Part shown: positions 22,491 to 34,009 of the stretch, one piece after another
Layout of the letters: every line of letters begins with the position of its first letter
How positions within the stretch are numbered: position 1 is the stretch's first letter
Source: Onthophagus taurus
Lineage: Eukaryota > Arthropoda > Insecta > Coleoptera > Scarabaeidae
NCBI RefSeq assembly: GCF_036711975.1
Contig: NC_091972.1
Location: 24,495,001 to 24,559,000, forward strand
Direction: 5' to 3'
Length of the DNA: 64,000 nucleotides
Made by a program: the position numbers and the translations under genes
The notes under the pieces: generated by a model
Database searches by the model: none
What the model saw: the letters and a program-made list of their open reading frames with translations, nothing else
Told to the model about the DNA's origin: nothing

Positions 22491-23440
22491 CCTTTCTCCT
22501 CAAAGGGTCGGAAAAGGTACTCGACCAATACCTTTGGAGTGGAGTGTCTGTTGACCAAGCAAACATGCTTATCAGAAAGCAAAATGAACAATTATTGCCC
22601 TTCGTGCTTTGACGAGCAATTAAGAGGAGACAATTGTAACCAAAGAGATAGTCCTATGTGCATTCACAGATATAGAGGGAGCTTTTGATAACACCTCTTA
22701 TGAATCCATAGTGAAAGCTCTAAGCGTAAAAGGTATGTTTCGTCCGTCGACGAGTAATTGGTGTATAGCTATGCTGAGAAGTCTGCAGATCACAGGTAAT
22801 TTGGGTGCCGAATCGCTGACTATTCAGGCACTTAAAGAATGCCCCAAAGGGTGAGTGCTTTCGCGTCTCCTATGGTTCCTAGTACTTGACGACTTGTTGA
22901 ACAGCCTAACTGAGAATGGATACAGGATTCAGGGACATGCAAACGATCTGGTAATCACAATACGAGGTAAATATGATACAATCATAACACAACAAAGTAG
23001 AAATAGTCCCATTCACTCAGAGAAGGAAGCAACAACTGAGAGCACCCTCTATTGAGAATCATTATGGTTAACCGGATCTGCCGCAGTTTCTTTGTAAGGG
23101 TCTTCAACCACGAACTGCTCGCTGGGCCTATGTTGCAATAATTAAACCCATGATCGCCTATGCTTCATTGGTTTGGTAGTAAAAAACAAATCACAAAATG
23201 GTGCAACAATAAGTGGCGTAAAAATCCAGCGGCTTACATGTTTTAATATAATGGGTGCAATGAGACCTTGTCCGACGACTGCTCTTGAAGCCCTACGCGG
23301 TCTCATACCAGTTCATTTGTATATACTCCTACAAAAGAAAGCAGTTTTGAGTGCCTTATCACTGAAGACATGTTCTTTATTCAAGCTGATGCAGGGTAAC
23401 CTCAATCGTCAGGGACCCATGTCTAAATCACTTGATTCAA
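22490..23440 (+). pseudogene. Non-LTR retrotransposon ORF2 remnant (RT to RNase H region)
   Basis: In broken frames: 'HAYQ', then TKEIVLCAFTDIEGAFDNTSYESI (RT palm), 'ECPKG' for the usual CPQGGVLSP, LLWFLVLDDLLNSLTENGYR and then HANDLVITIRGK in the place of Y/F-A-D-D. A later 'YASLVW' block and 'NIMGAMRPCPTTALEAL' lie downstream. This order is that of Jockey/R1/I-group LINEs. The catalytic YADD is mutated to HAND and there are many stops. Confidence 0.75.
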
Positions 23441-23631
23441 ATTAAACCGAATCATATACCGACAGAATATAATTTCGATCGGCCATATAAGGTCATGTTT
23501 AGAAGCAGGGAAGAATGAACGAAGGGTGAGCCTCAAATCAAAAGAGGAGTGAAATTTAATGTAGAAAATGACAAATGACTGATTTTGTACTTTTTTATTG
23601 GTTTTATTATTATATAAAATCTGCTTTACAT

Positions 23632-23655
23632 GTTTCGACCATCGGTCATCTTCAG
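23632..23655 (-). ncRNA. Hammerhead-like motif, copy 2
   Basis: The minus strand reads CTGAAGA, T, GACC / GAT / GGTC, GAAAC. The four-base stem pairs perfectly. Flanks ('ttgtagcgctt' upstream, 'atgtaaagc' downstream) are shared with the copy at 63808-63834. It lies at the left edge of the inverted-repeat unit that surrounds an R1-like LINE. Confidence 0.45.
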
Positions 23656-23759
23656 AAGCGCTACAAAGTGGACGAATTGTAAAAGTTAGTTACAAAATTA
23701 TGATTCAAATTAATTTACTCGTCATTAATAAAAATTGGTGTTAAAAAATAACGATGTAT

Positions 23760-23957
23760 TTCAAACATGTTGCAAGTTCACACAACAAATAAAACTTTTC
23801 ATGTAGAAAATATAAATGTAAAATGTATAATTTAAAATTTAAAAATGTAACACGTTAAAATAAAATATGTTACGGACGTTACAACATGATGTTACAAAAT
23901 AAAATGGATGAAGAGCAAGATATAACCTTTTTTTTTGTTGTTTGTTTGAAAACCAGA
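23760..23957. repeat. Left inverted arm around the R1-like LINE
   Basis: The inverse copy lies at 25702-25900. Shared words: 'ggttatatcttgctcttcat', 'gttgtaacgtccgtaacat', 'aattttaaattata'. Together with the nearby hammerhead-like motif, this looks like a second Penelope-type inverted-pLTR structure. The class is inference. Confidence 0.65.
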
Positions 23958-24059
23958 ACACCAAAATATTAAATGCGCATGTGTTTAATATATACGAAAA
24001 ATACTATATGGGACGTTCAGAAAAATTATTATTATCATTAATAGAGCTTGTAAGTATTG

Positions 24060-25728
24060 AATAATACTTGCGGGTTCGCCATCCGCGACCGCCACCAATA
24101 TTCACTCTTGGGGGCAGGCTCGCACGACAGCGTCCATTTCCCTTTTTTGGTCTTCAGGGTCGTGGCAATAAAGGTATATATTTTGTCCCACGCTTCTTCA
24201 CTGTTCATCATCAGTGTGACGATGGTTTATGGTGCTATGGGGCCAATCCTTCTCTTAATTCCTCCCATTTTACGCAGCGGAAAAAGTGTGTTCGTCGTCG
24301 TTGGTAGCCGAGTCCGAATAGGGCCACTTCTTATGGTATATAGGAACTTATTGAAGTACCCATGGCCGGAGAAGAATTGGGTAAGAAAGTAGTTAACCTC
24401 CCTGTAGCTTCTCTCTTTCCATGATGCGATGTCAGATATTAAGGGTGCTGTCCATCGTCCCCTCGCCTCTCGATTCCATCTATGTTGCCACTCTTGATAC
24501 GTTCAGGTCTCTTTCCTGTGTTTCTCCCTTTGAGGACGAGTTGTGTCTTCTTTCCAGAGCCATGGGGACTATCGAGATTACGCCGGCCATCACGAGAACT
24601 GCTGGGCCAGACACCGTTTGTCGTAGTTCTAACAGAATGTCGATCCATCTCGCCGAGTTAAATGCATTTCTAATATCAAGGGTTACCAGAGCGACAATAG
24701 ATCTGAAATAACCATTTATGCGCTGCGTCTCCTGGAATGTGTTGAGAATATCGCATATTGTATCGACGGTAGATCGGCCAAGCCGGAAACCGTACTGCCT
24801 CTCGGAGATTCCGCCTGCTCTTTCAATACTTTTCTGTAATCGTATTCTAATAAGCTTTTCGATGAGTTCTCAAACGGTGTCTAACATGCATAATAGGCGG
24901 TACGTTGGTAATCGCGTATCGCCGTCGACGATTGAATAAGACGTCGACGATTGAAGCCATCGTCGCGACATCAAGCTCTGTAAAAGCAGAAATATGGCCT
25001 AGTTTCCTCATTACAATTCTGTATCCGAGGCCCGAGTGGTCGGGATTTATATTACTCCGGACTTCCTTCCCCTTCATACCTTTTCTTTTTGCTATGGTTA
25101 TGCAGTTTCATTTTGAGCATTTCCTGAATCACGCCTGTTGATCCTAGTCAGTTTTCTTCGGCATTTATTGCACTTTTTCTTTAGCTCGGAAATTTCGGGA
25201 GAAACGTCGTTTTCTTAATGGTTTTGGTATATTTCTTACGAGGCATGCTGCCCTCGCACGCGCGCTCTACGAGCGCCATCGTTTCTCGCACCACAGAATT
25301 ACCACGGATTTCAAGGTTCATGATGCCTGCCTTACCATCATCGATGGTAGCAATAAAGGCTTCTACGTTCAGTTTAGTGCCATTTCATTGCGTAGTACTG
25401 TTATTTCATTCGTTGTTGATTTCGTTCTTGAGCCTCCACGATATCATAACTGATGTACTGGCCATTCCCTCTGTATTCCTCCAGTACCCTCCAGTTTCGA
25501 ACGCGACCAGCAAAATTTCCAGACGCCATAGTGACGTCCGGGATCGTCTACTTTACGAAAGGTAGAGATATGGCCAGTATTCATAACTGTCAGCTCAGTT
25601 CTGGCGGCAAATTCCAGTATCCTGCGACCTCGTGAGTCAGTATTTCCCATGCCCCACTCGATAGCCCTGGCGTTCAGGTCTCCTGCAAGTAATAATTGCA
25701 AGTGTTCTGGTTTTTGAACAAACAACAA
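24060..25728 (-). pseudogene. R1-like non-LTR retrotransposon, internally deleted
   Basis: Minus-strand blocks in order: endonuclease end (LAGDLNARAIEWG, TDSRGRRILEFA, LTVMNTG, 25728-25444), linker, a region with GYRIVMRKLG.. near 25040, RT (RQYGFRLGRSTVDTICDILN, then VTLDIRNAFNSARW, about 24840-24640), and a C-terminal zinc knuckle-like 'HTFFRC..WEEL' near 24290-24240. The endonuclease, the 'QYGFR.GRST' RT block and the terminal CCHC match R1/TRAS-type LINEs. Stops and missing RT core motifs show it is dead. It fills the space between inverted arms 23760-23957 and 25702-25900. Confidence 0.75.
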
Positions 25729-25900
25729 AAAAAAAAGGTTATATCTTGCTCTTCATTCATTTTATTTTGTAACTGCATGTTGTAACGTCCGTAACATATT
25801 TTATCTTGACTTATTAATTTTAACGTGTTATATTTTGAAATTTTAAATTATATATTTTACATTTATATTTTATACATTGAAAGTTTATTTTTTTTTAACT
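25702..25900. repeat. Right inverted arm around the R1-like LINE
   Basis: Inverse of 23760-23957, with a longer poly-A/T run and a 5-10 bp insertion ('cttgacttatta'). The outermost bases overlap the endonuclease frame of the R1-like LINE, so the arm boundary and the LINE boundary are not cleanly separable here. Confidence 0.65.
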
Positions 25901-26229
25901 TAAAAAATTATTTTTGTTGTTAAAATATCTTTATGATTAAACGGTTCGTTAACAATCAAACAAAATTTAGAGGTTATCTTCTTCTTCTTAAAACCAGTGG
26001 TAACCACTTGGTGTCTGGGCTTATATAGCTCTTTTACCACCAGTCACAATTTTTTTTTGTGTCAGTGTTTCTTCAAATTAGGTAGCCCTGTGGGGAGATA
26101 AAGTTCCAAAGATCAAAAACAACTCAAATAAAAAGAACTACCGGAAGGGGGAATGATCCTTCCTTACTACCTTAACCCACTAAACTACTTGTACTTCCTT
26201 AACGGTCATACATGCATTCATAAATAAAA

Positions 26230-28360
26230 TCAAACAAAAATTCCTATCTTGCATAAAAAATAAAAAAGCATTCTCAAAACTCTAGCGTTATTGGTCGCCA
26301 AAAGTAAACTAACATTATATGGAGGAAAAATACCCTCTCTTCGCAACTTAACAAACATTCTACATTTATCCAACTCATACGTTTCACAGGCCAAAATAAT
26401 GTGGTTAAGATCACAAAATTCTCCGCAACTGCAGTTTGGAGAATCCGCCATACCAATCCTATACAGATGTGCAGGAAACAAGCCATGTCTCACTCTCATG
26501 CGATTAATTGTAGATATCATGTGTTTAGATTCTGAAGGCAGTAGCTTATACCATGCCCCTTCTCTGACATCCCTTTTAATTAACCATAAGGCTCTGCCCT
26601 TGAATCTGCTACTATCATCCCAATCCCGCTGCCATAAATACAATACATCCCTCTTCAGTTCGAAGACAATGTCACTAACGTCTTTCCGTATCTGATACCA
26701 TGGACCAGTCTCCCCCGCCGCCAGACCATCCGCCCTCTCATTCCCATCAATTCCCACATGGCCAGGAATCCAAGCCAACTCAATCTTCAGTTCTTCTACA
26801 GTACACTGCCAGCTAAGTTCTTTAACTTTGTTCACTAGATAATGTACCTTCGTCTTTCTTCCCATGGCCACCTCCAATGCACAGATCACACTCAACGAAT
26901 CTGTGAATATATATTCAGAGATATATTCACAGATTCAGAAACAGGGTGTCCCCTGTTTCTTTTCATAGTCAATGGCCCACCATACAGCAAACAATTCTGC
27001 CACAAATATATTAGTATGGTCTGATAGTTGTCCCGAATGGGACAACTCCAAGTCGGGTGCATATACACCAAAACGAACTCGCCTGGTTCGATCCCTTGTC
27101 ACCGAAGCATCTGTAAAAATAAACTTTGCACCCGGCCACGACGCCTGAACTTCCCGATCAAGTACAGCATTATAATTAAAGCCAACTGCAGGCAATGTTT
27201 GTCTAAGTTTAGCACACACTAAATCAGTTCTCACTTTGGGGGCATGAACATACACATCAAAATTTACTCTGAACATGTCCAACATATTAGTACGTCGCAT
27301 ATCTACCATTCTTGGTAACAGGGTTTCATATCTCTTTATAATCAGTGCCACTCTGCCATCTCTATGTAGTTGGCTCAAATTTTCCGTTAAATTTCCTACC
27401 GAACCAGTTCTACGCATAAGGTTTCTCACAACAACTTTATCCATTAACAGACGCAACCTTAAATCCAATGGCATAATATCCGCTTCAACCAATAGCGCAT
27501 TGGTTGGTGTAGATCTAATTGCACCAGTAATAACCCTAGTTGCCTGGAGCTGAATAGCAGTTACCGCCTTAAACACCGGAACTGGGACAGGCAACATCAA
27601 CCAAGTAACAAACTCCAGTCTAGACTGAATAAGTGCTTTATAGAGTAACGTAAAAACCATCGGACCACATCCCCTCTAGTTAATGAAAGACACCTCAGCA
27701 AATTAAGTGCCTTTTGACAGCTAGTTATAATATAGTTCACATGCTCCCTCCAAGACAACCTCACATTCAGATGTACACCCAGGTATACCGTGTTCACAGT
27801 CGTTGCGATATTTTCACCCCTTAGCCTATTTGGAGGAATGAGCTCAGGTCTTCTTCTGCGGCTAAAAAACATTGTCTTCGACTTACTAGGTGCCAGACTC
27901 AAATTACGCTCTTCGAGAAAACTCGCTGTCGCATTCAATGCATCGTTCATGATTTCAACTGCCAATTCAATGGAACCCCTCTCTTTCAACAGAACCACAT
28001 CGTCTGCAAACACAACAGTTTTTATTTCACGCGCCTCATTAATAATACCAATGCCTCTGATGTAGTAGTTAAATAGTATCGGACTGAGAGAGCTTCCCTG
28101 GGGCAAGCCCCTGTATGAAGTTCTACCTCCTATCTTGCTGGGATCATGTTTGAGCTGATATATATTTCTGATTAAAACCTGAGGCAGAAGAGCAACAAGA
28201 CAAGAAGGGCATCCATCTCGATTAAGCATTCTCAATAATAAGGTAATATTTACATTATCATAAGCTGACAAAATGTCAATAAAGACCTTGACCATAATAT
28301 TTCCACGATAAAACGCCTTCTGGATGGACCCAATCACCGTGAAAAGGCAATGAGCCACCC
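26230..28360 (-). pseudogene. LINE ORF2, 3' part: RT palm/thumb and RNase H
   Basis: The frame just inside the gypsy left LTR reads LFTVIGSIQKAFYRGNIM, FIDILSAYDNV (RT motif A), GLPQGSSLSPILFN (motif B), VVFADDVVLL (motif C with FADD) and TVYLGVHLN. After a frameshift near 27660 comes FIFTDASV, then ELFAVWWAIDY. After another near 26930 comes IPGHVGIDGNERADGLA (RNase H), then a Cys/His tail CSCGEFCDLNHIILAC. The stop is at 26230. Few lesions besides the frameshifts; catalytic residues are intact. Confidence 0.88.
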
Positions 28361-28539
28361 CGTGGCTATGAAGTATTAGCCAACATAATAATACAATTAT
28401 AAAATTAACTTTTGGCAGACTTTTTATTTTGCGTCTGTTATGTTTTGCTTCAAAAACAATTGTGTGCAAATATAAAAATAATAACAAATGAATTACAATT
28501 TTATGTTTTTAAATGGAGCTGCTGCCACAGCACGCTACA
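28361..28539 (-). repeat. LTR (3' LTR on the minus strand) of the deleted gypsy element
   Basis: 179 bp, paired with 30493-30671. The two copies differ at a few positions only (for example 'ttatgttttgc' versus 'ttatggtttgc'), which implies a young insertion. A purine tract next to it at 28540-28554 ('aggaggggaagtgga' on the minus strand) is the likely polypurine tract. Confidence 0.9.
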
Positions 28540-28582
28540 TCCACTTCCCCTCCTATAAAGAAAGAACAGAAAGTCAAAACAT

Positions 28583-29927
28583 TTAGTCAAAAAAAAATTT
28601 AAAATGTACTTTTTTAGTTTTATTAATTATTAAATTGTTGTATTCAGGAGAAACGTTTTCGTTCAGAAAGAAAGCCGATTTCAGCAAATCGAGGCTTACA
28701 TTTATTTCTTTACTGTCTTTCAATACAACGAAAAATTTTGAAAATCTCTTCAACACTCTGAAGGGACCTTCGTACCTAGGAGACAACGTAGATTTAATTC
28801 CAGTAATTTTAACAAATACAAAGTTTGACCTGAATAATTCTTTGTGAACAAAAGGTTTTTGGCTGGAATGTATGGTTGACTGAACTGGTTTAATGTCAGC
28901 AAAGGATGATTTTAAACTTGATAATAATGGTTCAGTTTCAATTGATGGTTCGGTAGGTATGAAAAATTCTCCTGGTAATCTGAGTTGCTGACCATAAACC
29001 AATTCAGCGGATGAGCAACCTAAATCCTCCTTTAGGGATGACCTGAGACCTAGGAGAATCAAAGGCAAGTCATTGTTCCATCTAGTAGAATTACCTCGAG
29101 CAATAATCGCTTATTTCAAAGTACGGTGAAATCGTTCAATCATACCGTTACTTTGTGGGTGATAAGCAGATGTGTGTATTTGATGAGTACCTAAAAATAA
29201 TTGGAATTTTGTATAGTGATTCGAATTGTCGTCCTTGATCGTGAGTGATCATGGTAGGAATACCGAAACGGCTGAAGTAATGCCTGAAAAGAGTATCTGC
29301 AATAGAGGCTGCAGAGATATTGTTACGGGGGATGGATTGCGCCGAAGAAGAAACAACAGTTGTTGAATAAAACGAAATAATTTATTTACAAAATATGTAC
29401 AAAAAAAAAACCCTCAAAGGTTTTTTTAAGACGAAAGGGGTCGTCTTCGAATTGGCGGTTGAAGTGCTGGCTTGTTGTCGCTGCTGTTGTCGCTGTTATC
29501 GTTGTCGTTGTTGTTGTCGCTTCGGAGTTCGGTTGGAATTGACCGCTGATGGAAACCCGGCCGCCTTAAATAGGCGCCCTTGGGTAAAACCCTATCAACC
29601 GGGCGTTGTGGTTGGTTGGCGACCGTCCGATCCGTAGGTAGGGTTGACGACCAATGGCCAAGCAGATCGAACGGCGCTCAATTCGTACTTGGTGACAATA
29701 TCTTTTAGAGGAAAAGCCTCTGGCCACCGTGTGAAACGCTCAATGACCGTGAGCAGATAAGTACATCCAAGAGATGGAACAGGTGGGCCAACCAAATCAA
29801 TGTGAATGTGTTCAAATCGAACTTTTGGAACTTTGATTTTGAGAATTGGCGATTTTGTATGCCTTTGTATCTTAACTTTCTGGCATTGTAAACATGATTT
29901 TGTCCAAATACGAATTTGTTTCGACAT
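28583..29927 (-). pseudogene. Ty3/gypsy integrase, split by a solo LTR
   Basis: The minus-strand frame from 29927 contains the zinc-finger end (SCLQCQK), FEHIHIDLVGP (first catalytic Asp region) and ERFTRWPEAFPL, and is then cut by the inserted LTR (29321-29697). On the far side FSRFGIPTMITHDQG continues (second Asp). A frameshift near 29215 and a stop near 29110 follow, then LILLGLRSS..ELVYGQ, and a chromodomain-like/GPY-F end (SPRYEGPFRVLKR) down to 28583. The host element is therefore defective even apart from its missing RT. Confidence 0.85.
29321..29697. mobile_element. Solo LTR inside the gypsy integrase
   Basis: 377 bp with TG..CA ends (TGTTAC..GTGACA). The 4-bp duplication 'atat' flanks it at 29317-29320 and 29698-29701. 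It is not related to the LTRs at 28361 or 33012. Its GC-richer interior has a 'gttgtcgctgctgttgtcgc' microsatellite. Removing the LTR and one duplication rejoins the integrase frame exactly, which confirms the boundaries. The orientation of the LTR is not determined. Confidence 0.88.
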
Positions 29928-30492
29928 ATGAGGCCAAAAGAATTTTGTTTTTATTAATGAACACCATTATCTGTGGTCGCCATATTGAAACAAAATTTAA
30001 ATTTCTATTAAGAAACTCTATTTACGATTGAAAAATTTAATAAAAACTTTTTAAAAATGATAAAATTTTGTTTATTTTTATTGTATGATTTTGAAATATG
30101 TCATTGTATGACATAAATTTATAACGGATTCAATAATTTGGATGATAAAAATAAAATTTCTAATTTCCTCTTTCTGTTATTCTAAATAGGTGGTTAACTG
30201 AAAGTACTTACAGCGCTGTAGCGCAGTCTGATTAGACGACGGTAACGTTTAGTCGGTTATAGAGTGCGAGGGGCATCGGGGCGTATGTTCGCTGGACCTC
30301 AATCGGTTGAATGGATTCTGCTTGGGTTCTTCTTAATTCTTGAATTGGTGATTCTTGAATTTTTCAGTTGAACCTCATTTGCCTGGCTGGTTTAGTCGGG
30401 TTGAAGGGACAATTTTCAGGTTGTGAGTTGGTTTAATCGGACTGGGGGAAGAATCTACCAGGTTGCGAGTTGCTTTGATCGGGGTCACCAAA
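29928..30492 (-). other. Leader region of the deleted gypsy element, with primer-binding site
   Basis: Non-coding. Next to the LTR the minus strand reads TTTGGTGACCCCGATC (30492-30477), so TGGTGACCCC (30490-30481) is the probable tRNA primer-binding site, 2 bp from the LTR. The internal deletion that removed gag to RNase H must have one endpoint in this stretch or near 29930. Confidence 0.7.
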
Positions 30493-30671
30493 TGTGGCTA
30501 TGAAGTATTAGCCAACATAATAATACAATTATAAAATTAACTTTTGGCAGACTTTTTATTTTGCGTCTGTTATGGTTTGCTTCAAAAACAATCGTGTGCA
30601 AATATAAAAATAATAACAAATAAATTACAATTTTATGTTTTTAAATGGAGCTGCTGCCACAGCACGCTACA
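30493..30671 (-). repeat. LTR (5' LTR on the minus strand) of the deleted gypsy element
   Basis: Partner of 28361-28539. It begins, on the plus strand, with the 't' expected for a TG..CA LTR and is followed by the target duplication 'accc'. Confidence 0.9.
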
Positions 30672-32181
30672 ACCCTTTCTAAATCCAAACATCGTTTCGT
30701 CAAGCATCAAACGGGATTAATATCCACCACTCCAGACGCGCCAGTGCCTTTATTTCGAGTAATTTCTTAGAACAATTGATTAGGGAAATAGGTCTTTACC
30801 CCCTTTTGGGAATCGGAACTACCTGTATTTCATGCCAAACATCAGGAACATTGCCTCCATTCAAGATGTTATTAAAGGTTTTCAACAGAATGTCTTTGCT
30901 ACTATCTGAAATGTTGTTTAACATGGCAAAACTGACGTCGTCTGAACCGGGGGATGTTGTCCTTTTAAATTTCAGAGCTAACTCTAATTCAGTTCTGCTG
31001 AATGGTTTGCCTATATTAATGTCCGACTCTTCAATTATACCAGTTTCAACATCTTCCAAATTAGGCACATACTCCGGACAAAGGTGAGATATAAAATCCC
31101 GGGTACATACGAAGTCTGTAGATGATTGGGTCTCAGTGAAATTAATGGCTCTGTCGTAATGCCTTATGATTCCCCATATCATTCCTAATGATGACTCCCT
31201 GGATACTGATTCGCAGAACTGTTTGAAAGATTCTCGTTTCTTTTTTAGTAGAAGTGTTTTACTCAAAGCTATATACCTCTTGACTATGGTAAAATTAATC
31301 TCTCTAGGACACGTCATAAACTGCCTGGTTACCATCTTTCTAAGTCCCACAATTCTCGCGCAAACACCATCTACAGCGGTAATTCGTTTTGACATTTAAC
31401 TTAATCTTCGGAATGAAATAATTAGCCGCCTCCCTTATTGCCATTATCAATGCCTCGTAAGAAGGTGATGTTTCCAGCTTTAAACAGTTGTCAATGTGTT
31501 CTGAAAAACTAGTCCAGTTTGCCTTCTTGTAGTGAAACCTATCAGTTTTCTGGGTTTTCAATTTACTAGAGAATGGAGTAATACTGGTAAGTACCTTAGC
31601 TAAAACAGGAAAATGATCACTTCCCAAAGTGTCTGAATCGGTTTTTGACACAACGTTTCGCACTATATCCGGTGAACAAACAATCAAATCTATAACGCTG
31701 ACATTGTTATTTCTATTTAAAAAAGTTGCTCTTTTTCATTCATTACGGTCAAATCCAATGTTTCAATTAGCTCGCTCAATGCCAGGCCTCTTTCGTTTAC
31801 AGTGTAACTCCCCCATAAAGGATGGTGTGCATTAAAATCACACAAAATAATAAAAGGTGCAGTAACATTCAAGAGTAATTGGTTCCAATCATAAATACTA
31901 AAACCCAAATCAGGAGGAATATACCTCGCCACAAAAGTAATACCTCCCACCCTGAACTTGACAAAATGACTTCTCTCCTCGATCATCATCGGATCGTCTA
32001 GCCATGCCGCTTGTACACCTCTTTTAATCAAAATGGAAAGTCCTCCATACCCATCAGTAGTTACCAAAAAATTTTTCTTTAGCCCAGTTTCACAGATGAC
32101 TATGACATCCTGGGGAGACTCGGCGATAAAATTATAAAGATTCGGCTTGTTTCTGCTTAAACTATAGGAGTTCCATAACAT
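30672..32181 (-). pseudogene. LINE ORF2, 5' part: endonuclease and RT fingers
   Basis: From 32181 on the minus strand: an APE-type endonuclease (DVIVICETGL, GGLSILIKRGV, FIILCDFNAHHPLWG), then after frameshifts 31687-31340 the endonuclease end (SDHFPVLAKV). The connecting region and RT fingers follow (31395-30796: TTSPGSDDVSFAML, VWHEIQVVPIPKRG), then 'RPISLINC' and 'FGFRKG'-like residues up to the gypsy insertion at 30672. The GDQ/DFNAHH and SDH endonuclease signatures are intact. Confidence 0.85.
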
Positions 32182-32215
32182 AATATTAATACTTCAACTT
32201 GTGTTATCCATTAAA

Positions 32216-33011
32216 CTAAATAGACATATTTTTGGTGTAATGTACACGGGAAACAATGATAGATGGTGCTACAAATGAAGCCGAAACAAAACTATCGTTC
32301 GACAAGGTTGGAGATCTTATCTCATTTTCATTCACCTCATAATTAATTTCGTCTGCGTCGTACATCTCTTCCAGATTAGCTTTTAAGTGGGCTCTATTAA
32401 AACCTTCCTCAGTAGGGGAAGTAGGAGTTTCTGGGGTTCTTCCATCCTGAAATAACATAAGTTCTGGGGGTGCCCCACTTCTACGTTTAGGAGAACTTGC
32501 TGGATTATGCGACTTAGTTACTCTCTTAATTGTAAAATTTTTCTTAGATTGTGTAGTCGTTTTGTTACTGTTTGTATTTAAACCTTTACTAGACTGGCTA
32601 TTAGAAGGTAACCTAGGAAAATTAATATCATTATTTAGTCTATTAATAGCAAACTGTTTGTCCGAGGTCTTGTTAACCGCCATCAGTGCTTCGAAAGCAG
32701 AAATGTTGTAGGTTGCCATTAGTTTTTTATCGTAGATTGCTTTGTAAATTCAGGACAAATTCTCTCACCAAAAGGAGTACCCATCTCTGTAGATAAATGA
32801 TCACCCTTACAGAAAATACAGTTAGGGTTTTCCTTTTTTGTGCATTGTTTGAAATCATGTTCCTCCGCACACCCGGGACATCTTAGTTTAGATTTATATA
32901 TTTTCTTAGTGTGCCCGTATCGACAACATTTGTGACATTCTACTACTGATGCTGTATATAATTCGGTTCTTCTTACATTAAATATAGTTTGATGTAATTA
33001 GGAATTACCGT
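32216..33011 (-). pseudogene. LINE ORF1, 3' part with zinc knuckles
   Basis: Just inside the gypsy insertion, the minus strand encodes a CCHC array typical of LINE ORF1 proteins: CHKCCRYGHTKKIY, CPGCAEEHDFKQC and CIFCKGDHLSTE. A hydrophilic, Ser/Asn-rich C-terminal frame follows (32719-32216). ORF1 proteins bind the LINE RNA. The upstream portion of the same ORF lies beyond the gypsy element at 38837-39643. A stop around 32725 separates the knuckles from the tail. Confidence 0.8.
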
Positions 33012-33145
33012 TGTGGCGGCTTGCTGTAACAAAAAAACAAAAATTATAACAGGGTAAATAAACAAAATGGTATATAATTCCCCGACTTCTAACAATTACA
33101 GACAAATCACAAGGAAATTCAATAACCTCGAACGGAACCGTTACA
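33012..33145 (-). repeat. 3' LTR of the intact gypsy element
   Basis: 134 bp; on the minus strand it starts TGTAACGG and ends GCCACA. It is unusually short for a gypsy LTR. It differs from the partner LTR mainly in the length of one A-run. Confidence 0.95.
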
Positions 33146-33155
33146 TTCCCCCCTT
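33146..33155 (-). promoter_or_regulatory. Polypurine tract of the intact gypsy element
   Basis: The minus strand reads AAGGGGGGAA directly before the LTR's TGTAACGG. This position and composition fit the plus-strand DNA primer of reverse transcription. Confidence 0.85.
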
Positions 33156-34009
33156 ACAACAAGAAAGTTTACTCGTAAACTTTAAACTTTAGACAAGCAA
33201 CCCTAACAACCAAAATCCAACCCAAAAATAAGTATATGCAACTATGGAACCAACCACCTGATCCACCTCGTGCCCATAGCCTTCAGGTCTTCGACATTCG
33301 GTCGGAAGGGAAAATAATAAAATAATAAATGAAAATACAGAGATATAGGAATTCATGAATACCAACAATAAGTCACACAGTGATCATTCCAACCTAATAT
33401 CAATAACATAGAGGAATTCGTGAAGCGAGGACACTCTAAAACAAAAAAGAAAAACGACTCGACTGGGACTAGAACAAAAATAGGTTCATTACTACAGTTA
33501 AAGGATAACAAGCGGAAAAAGGAAAAGAAAGTTAAGACGGGTTTGTTGGTCCATACCCACCCCTAAACTGAACTAAAATCACCCCGATAATCTCTTTTTC
33601 AAGAACCTAAGATACACTAAACCTACGATCGGTATATCGCTACCTGCGGCGAAAACGTGACAGTTTACAACTGTCACAAAACAAAATGTCAATGGCCAAA
33701 CGCCCACGGACTTTGTGGTACTGGCTCTGAAAAATAGGGGAGGACAATGAAATTAAACAACTAGGGATGTACCACACCAAAGGGGAAATCAGTCAGGTAG
33801 ATACTATCCATAATATCTATGGAATAGCACTAAACGAAATAACTAGTTGTACCAAACAATCACAACCAAATAGGACAAAACACACTCCGTAAGTTCCCAA
33901 GATGGACAGAACCAAAATAGAAACAGATGTACACGAAACGGAGACAGCCGGTCTTCTGGAGTAGTCTAAGGCCCCTGCCAGGTGAGCCAACAAATCAAAC
34001 AAGGAACAA
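33156..34009 (-). other. 3' non-coding region of the gypsy element
   Basis: About 0.85 kb between the pol stop and the polypurine tract. One 69-residue minus-strand frame (34026-33817) overlaps the pol end and has some hydrophobic stretch, but it has no signal peptide or envelope-like motif, so I do not call an env gene. It may be regulatory RNA sequence. Confidence 0.5.

Larger units (their letters stand above)
28361..30671 (-). mobile_element. Deleted Ty3/gypsy-type LTR element with 4-bp target duplication
   Basis: LTRs of 179 bp lie at 28361-28539 and 30493-30671, nearly identical; on the minus strand they read TGTAGC..GCCACA. The duplication 'accc' is at 28357-28360 and 30672-30675. The first base of the left LTR has mutated (c for t). 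The interior is only about 1.9 kb, holding integrase and its C-terminal part; gag, protease, RT and RNase H are missing. It sits inside the RT of the LINE, between the fingers and motif A. Confidence 0.88.

Noticed and set aside
24057..24711. Plus-strand frames over 24057-24711
   Set aside because: Shadows of the minus-strand R1-like LINE, whose motifs are on the opposite strand.
29395..29637. Plus-strand Cys/Arg-rich frame (CCRCCCRCYRC..)
   Set aside because: Translation of a 'gttgtcgctgct' microsatellite within a solo LTR; not a metallothionein-like gene.
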